Source of the DNA: Rikenellaceae bacterium
GTDB lineage: Bacteria; Bacteroidota; Bacteroidia; Bacteroidales; Rikenellaceae
DNA length: 64,000 nucleotides
Reading direction: 5' to 3'
Assembly: GCA_902363575.1 (NCBI GenBank)
Contig: CABJAJ010000002.1
Location: 434,001 to 498,000, forward strand
A model generated the notes under the pieces. It did no database searches, had not been told where the DNA came from, and worked only from the letters and a program-made list of their open reading frames with translations. Every line of letters starts with the position of its first letter. Position 1 is the stretch's first letter. Position numbers and translations under genes: made by a program. This document shows, piece by piece, positions 60,546 through 64,000 of this stretch.

Positions 60546-60575
60546 TTTGTTTTACGAAAATTTGTGCTATATTTG
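60546..60575 (+). promoter_or_regulatory. Bacteroidetes-type promoter of the DUF2975-HTH operon
   Basis: TTTG at 60546-60549, then 18 bases, then TATATTTG at 60568-60575. This is close to the TTTG-N19-TAnnTTTG pattern. The surrounding 60490-60575 stretch is AT-rich, and the start codon lies 28 bases downstream. Confidence 0.65.
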
Positions 60576-60603
60576 CAGCAGAGAAATAAGAAACCGCTGC
60601 AAG

Positions 60604-61326
60604 ATGCAACAGAAAAAATCGCTCAAACTTCGCCTACTGGTCATCTACATCACATTCTTCGTGGTGTTGATCGCAAGCGTGGTCTATAATTTCCTGCCGG
60701 ACTTTAGCCGCGGCACCGACGTGGGAACGAACATCGGGAACGAAATCGCACAGAGCTGGAACACGCAGAATCCGCGCGCCACATACCTGCTGATGGACGT
60801 TCCGACCCTGCAACCCGAGATGGACACCCCGATCGAAGGCGTTGCCGATAGCGAGGAGATGACCGTCAAGGCCCGCATCACGCGCATGGACATCCTGGTC
60901 GAGAAAAAGGCTCCGGCCGAAACCTCGGTCTTCTCGCTGGCGTTCGGGGTGCTGGGAGGCAGTCCCGCAGTGTATCTGCTGACCATTCTGGGTGCCTTTT
61001 CCTATGCGGCGATCATCGTACTGATGTTCCTTATCATCCACTCGCTGCGCCGCTCGATTCGCGACGAACTGCCGCTGAACAGCCGCAACATCGGCCGCAC
61101 ACGGCTCATCGGGGCACTCATCATCTTCGCCGAAGTATGCCGGGCGGTGTCCCTGTGGCTGATGAACGGCAAGGCCGCCGAGCTGCTCGCAGGCACCGAC
61201 ATCATCATCGACACTTCGTTTCCGATCTCCTACTGGAACATCCTGATCGGCGTGCTGGTACTCTTCACGGCCGAAGTGTTCGCCATCGGCTACCGGCTCA
61301 GCGAAGAGCAAAAACTGACTATCTGA
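60604..61326 (+). CDS. DUF2975 membrane protein
   Basis: 240 aa from MQQKKSLKLR. Four hydrophobic segments (about 8-28, 118-146, 176-194, 209-228) and a periplasmic loop of about 85 residues between the first two. This is the layout of the DUF2975 family, usually encoded next to a small XRE/YozG-type regulator, as here (61384). The pair is thought to act in membrane-linked regulation, but the signal is unknown. The regulator follows after 57 bases that contain a nine-G tract. Confidence 0.85.
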   Translation: MQQKKSLKLRLLVIYITFFVVLIASVVYNFLPDFSRGTDVGTNIGNEIAQSWNTQNPRATYLLMDVPTLQPEMDTPIEGVADSEEMTVKARITRMDILVEKKAPAETSVFSLAFGVLGGSPAVYLLTILGAFSYAAIIVLMFLIIHSLRRSIRDELPLNSRNIGRTRLIGALIIFAEVCRAVSLWLMNGKAAELLAGTDIIIDTSFPISYWNILIGVLVLFTAEVFAIGYRLSEEQKLTI

Positions 61327-61368
61327 CCGCAAGAAACCTGACGTTATGACGGAAAAGTATTTTACCAC

Positions 61369-61377
61369 GGGGGGGGG
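61369..61377 (+). other. Nine-G homopolymer at the ribosome-binding position of the HTH gene
   Basis: Nine G end six bases before the ATG at 61384. A short frame from the ATG at 61346 passes through the tract and stops at 61393, overlapping the HTH start. With one extra G it would fuse in frame and add 13 residues to the regulator. Length changes could thus alter spacing, ribosome binding or the N-terminus. Confidence 0.55.
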
Positions 61378-61383
61378 ACTTGT

Positions 61384-61608
61384 ATGGCTATAATCATAAA
61401 TATCGACGTGATGATGGCCAAGCGGAAGATTTCGCTTGGCGAGCTGGCCGAGCGCGTGGACATCACCCCCGCGAACCTGTCGATCCTCAAGAACGGCAAG
61501 GCCAAGGCGATCCGCTTCTCGACGCTCGAGGCGATCTGCCGGGAACTCGACTGCCAGCCGGGCGACATCATCGAATACCGCAGCGAAGACAACACGACAA
61601 ACCAATAA
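61384..61608 (+). CDS. XRE/YozG-type HTH transcriptional regulator
   Basis: 74 aa starting MAIIINIDVMM. The helix-turn-helix (about 12-62) reads AKRKISLGELAERVDITPANLSILKNGKAKAIRFSTLEAICRELDCQPGDIIEYR, the normal Cro/CI-type layout of the regulators paired with DUF2975. The hydrophobic MAIIINIDVM start is conserved in these pairs, supporting this ATG. It probably represses its own operon. The preceding nine-G tract may change its expression. Confidence 0.85.
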   Translation: MAIIINIDVMMAKRKISLGELAERVDITPANLSILKNGKAKAIRFSTLEAICRELDCQPGDIIEYRSEDNTTNQ

Positions 61609-61636
61609 CAACCTTTAAACCTTAAACCAAATGCTT

Positions 61637-64000
61637 ATGAGACGCTTAATCATGTTGCTTGTCGCCATCGTGGCAACGACAAGCGTTATGGCTCAGCTCA
61701 ATCCCATGCAGCCGATTCCCGCGGACAAGGACGTCCGCACGGGCCGGCTGGAGAACGGGATGACCTACTACATCCGCCATAACGAAAAGCCGAAGAACCA
61801 GGCCGACTTCTATATCCTGCACAACGTCGGCGCCATCCAGGAGAACGACGACCAGCAGGGTCTCGCCCACTTCCTGGAGCACATGGCCTTCAACGGTACG
61901 AAGAATCTGCCGGGTAAAATGGTCATCGAATACCTGGAGAAAATCGGCGTGAAGTTCGGCGCCAACCTCAACGCCGGAACCGCGTGGGACCAAACCGTGT
62001 ATAACATCAGCGACGTGCCGACCGTCCGCGAGGGCATCGTGGACAGCGCCCTGCTGATTCTGCACGACTGGTCGCACTTCATCAGCCTCGTGCCCGAAGA
62101 GATCGACTCCGAACGGGGTGTGATCTCCGAGGAGCTCCGTACGCGCGACGGTGCGAACTGGCGTTCGACCATGAACATGATCCGGGCGATCGGCAAGGGC
62201 TCGAAATACGAGCAGCGCAACCTGATCGGCTACCTGGATTATCTGAAGAGCTTCCCGCACGACGCCCTGCGCAAATTCTATGAAACGTGGTATCGCCCCG
62301 ACTACCAGGCCGTCATCGTCGTCGGCGACGTGGATGTGGACCAGGTCGAAGCCAAGATCAAGAACCTGATGAGCGACATCCCCGCACCGGCCGCCGACGC
62401 CCCGCAGAAAGAGGCTTACACGGTGCCCGACAACGAGGAGCCCATCATCAGCATCTTTACCGATCCCGAGATGCAGAACTCGACCATCCAGTACTACATC
62501 AAGCGCCCGGCCATGCCTGCTCAGGCCAATAACCTGGTCTATAAGGAGATGATCGACGTGATGACCGCCTATATCACCACCATGGAGAACGCCCGCCTCC
62601 AGGAGATCGCCATGAAACCCGACGCACCGTTCATCGGCGCCGGCATGGGCGACGGCAGCATCGGCATCATCCCGACCATGGAAGCTACGTCGTTCTACGT
62701 GCAGACCCAGGAGGGCAAACTCGCGGAAGGATTCAAAGCCCTTTATACCGAGATGGAGAAAATTCGCCGTCACGGATTCACCGAAAGCGAGTTCGAGCGT
62801 GCACAGGAGAACCTGATGCGTAGCACGGAGCGGAAATACACCAACCGCAACGACCGCACCAACAACGAATACGTGCAGGTTTACCTCGACAACTACCAGA
62901 AGAACACCCCCATGCCGGATGCCGAGACCGAGTGGCAGCTCGACAGCCTGCTCATCAAGAGCCTTTCGGTGGACGACGTGAACGCGCTGGCCAAGGAGCT
63001 CATCAACCCGAAAAACCAGGTGATCGTGGTCAATGCGCCGAAAAAGGAGAACCTCGTCAATCCGACGGAAGAGGAGATGCTGGCCGTGATGGCCGAAGTG
63101 AACGCTTCGGATATCGAGGCTTATGAGGACAACGCGGTCAAAGAGCCGCTGATCGCCGAAACGGTCGTACTGAAGGGTTCGCCCGTGAAGAAAACCGCAC
63201 AGAACGAGGTATTCGGCGCAACCGAATGGACGCTCAAGAACGGCGTGAAGGTGATCGTGAAGCCTTCGACGCTCAAGGCCGACGAGGTGCGCCTGAGTGC
63301 CAAATCGCTCGGCGGCGCATCGCTGCTCAGCGACGAGGATTACTTCACCGGCCAGCTCCTTCCCGCGATCGCAGCCATGTCGGGCGTGTCGAAATTCTCG
63401 GCTACCGACCTGCGCAAGCAGCTTTCGGGCAAAACCGCATCGGTCAATCTTTCGGTGGACGACTATGCCAACGGACTCGAAGGCTACGCTTCGCCCAAAG
63501 ATCTGGAGACGATGCTGCAACTGCTCTACCTCAACTTCACGCAGCCCCGTTTCTCGGAGGATGACTTCAACACGATGGTCAAGATGTACAAATCCTATGT
63601 GGAGAACATGACCTCCAATCCGGATTACATCGCCCAGGAGGAGCTCATCAAGACGATCTACAACGATAACCCGCGCCGTCAGCAGCTTTCGGTCGAGCTT
63701 CTCGACGGACTGCAGTACGCCCACCTGCCCGCTATCTTCCAAACCCTCTATCCCGGCGCCAACAGCTTCACGTTCACCATCGTGGGCAACGTCGATCCGG
63801 AAACGATCAAGCCCCTGGTGGAGAAATACATCGGCTCGCTGCCCGTGTCGAAAAAGACGCTCAGCTACGCCGACGACAACGTACGTCCCGTCCAGGGCAA
63901 GGTAGAGAACGATTTTACCACCCCGATGCAGCAGCCCAAAGTGTCGATCAACTTCTATTTCTCGGGCAACGAGGACTACTCGATCGAGAACAAGATGAAG
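61637..64000 (+). CDS. M16-family zinc metallopeptidase (3' end beyond the window)
   Basis: At least 788 codons, open to the right edge. The start at 61637 (MRRLIMLLVA) gives a signal peptide of about 20 residues; an ATG six bases upstream is possible. The first M16 domain has the inverted zinc motif HFLEH (78-82) and downstream Glu-rich SERGVISEELR (about 154-164). A second, inactive-type M16 repeat begins near 520 (TEWTLKNGVKVIVKPST). Full-length relatives are about 930-940 aa. It is a periplasmic or outer-membrane peptide-degrading enzyme. The 25-base gap before it holds no terminator, so it may be read with the HTH gene. Confidence 0.92.
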   Translation, partial: MRRLIMLLVAIVATTSVMAQLNPMQPIPADKDVRTGRLENGMTYYIRHNEKPKNQADFYILHNVGAIQENDDQQGLAHFLEHMAFNGTKNLPGKMVIEYLEKIGVKFGANLNAGTAWDQTVYNISDVPTVREGIVDSALLILHDWSHFISLVPEEIDSERGVISEELRTRDGANWRSTMNMIRAIGKGSKYEQRNLIGYLDYLKSFPHDALRKFYETWYRPDYQAVIVVGDVDVDQVEAKIKNLMSDIPAPAADAPQKEAYTVPDNEEPIISIFTDPEMQNSTIQYYIKRPAMPAQANNLVYKEMIDVMTAYITTMENARLQEIAMKPDAPFIGAGMGDGSIGIIPTMEATSFYVQTQEGKLAEGFKALYTEMEKIRRHGFTESEFERAQENLMRSTERKYTNRNDRTNNEYVQVYLDNYQKNTPMPDAETEWQLDSLLIKSLSVDDVNALAKELINPKNQVIVVNAPKKENLVNPTEEEMLAVMAEVNASDIEAYEDNAVKEPLIAETVVLKGSPVKKTAQNEVFGATEWTLKNGVKVIVKPSTLKADEVRLSAKSLGGASLLSDEDYFTGQLLPAIAAMSGVSKFSATDLRKQLSGKTASVNLSVDDYANGLEGYASPKDLETMLQLLYLNFTQPRFSEDDFNTMVKMYKSYVENMTSNPDYIAQEELIKTIYNDNPRRQQLSVELLDGLQYAHLPAIFQTLYPGANSFTFTIVGNVDPETIKPLVEKYIGSLPVSKKTLSYADDNVRPVQGKVENDFTTPMQQPKVSINFYFSGNEDYSIENKMK

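Noticed and set aside
61646..63742. 698-codon minus-strand reading frame
   Set aside because: It is antisense to the M16 peptidase with its HFLEH motif. The His/Val/Gly-rich translation is typical of an antisense shadow.

Overview
The window looks like the chromosome of a moderately GC-rich gut Bacteroidales, most likely Alistipes or another member of the Rikenellaceae. The evidence is the Bacteroidetes promoter pattern (TTTG, 19-21 bases, TAnnTTTG), Bacteroides-type tra genes, BACON/PKD/leucine-rich surface lipoproteins, and the GC-rich right-hand third. The genus is an inference; no 16S or other marker gene lies in the window.

Positions 1 to about 45,500 belong to one integrative and conjugative element (ICE, conjugative transposon) that runs off the left edge. 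Read from its right end, it holds a tyrosine integrase (44145-45290), a small unknown gene, a helix-turn-helix protein, a RepA-like ATPase and a CHC2/Toprim primase. Next comes a long minus-strand transfer operon (40352 down to 21872): traD-like, two traE, traF, traG (VirB4), exported proteins, traI, traJ, traK, traL, traM, traN, traO, a lipoprotein and the T4CP coupling ATPase. Two DNA methyltransferases sit inside this operon. A plus-strand maintenance block (8489-19908) encodes a 1657-aa methylase-helicase, ParA with a ParG-like ribbon-helix-helix protein, a large ParB, and small accessory genes. Several of these genes are preceded by long related non-coding leaders. Cargo includes a YhcG-type nuclease, a decayed AAA_4 gene, an M23 peptidase, and an operon joining an AbiE-type toxin-antitoxin pair to two B12-salvage genes (DUF71 ATPase and CobO). 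No relaxase is visible; it presumably lies left of the window.

From about 45,660 the sequence is GC-rich chromosome. It carries two lipoproteins sharing a near-identical domain, a BACON/PKD/LRR lipoprotein gene split by a nine-G tract, a three-repeat lipoprotein, and era, a TPR protein and an MFS transporter. On the minus strand follow a GNAT, a glycosyltransferase, DsbD, bacterioferritin and an acyl-ACP thioesterase. A DUF2975 / HTH-regulator pair and the start of an M16 peptidase close the window. A second nine-G tract sits at the ribosome-binding position of the HTH gene. Together with the first, it suggests slipped-strand phase variation in this chromosome.

Most informative points: the two poly-G tracts, the B12-salvage genes placed behind an AbiE promoter with perfect inverted-repeat operators, the repeated long leaders with a candidate antisense RNA, and a TAGTA/TACTA array upstream of parA that is probably a centromere.
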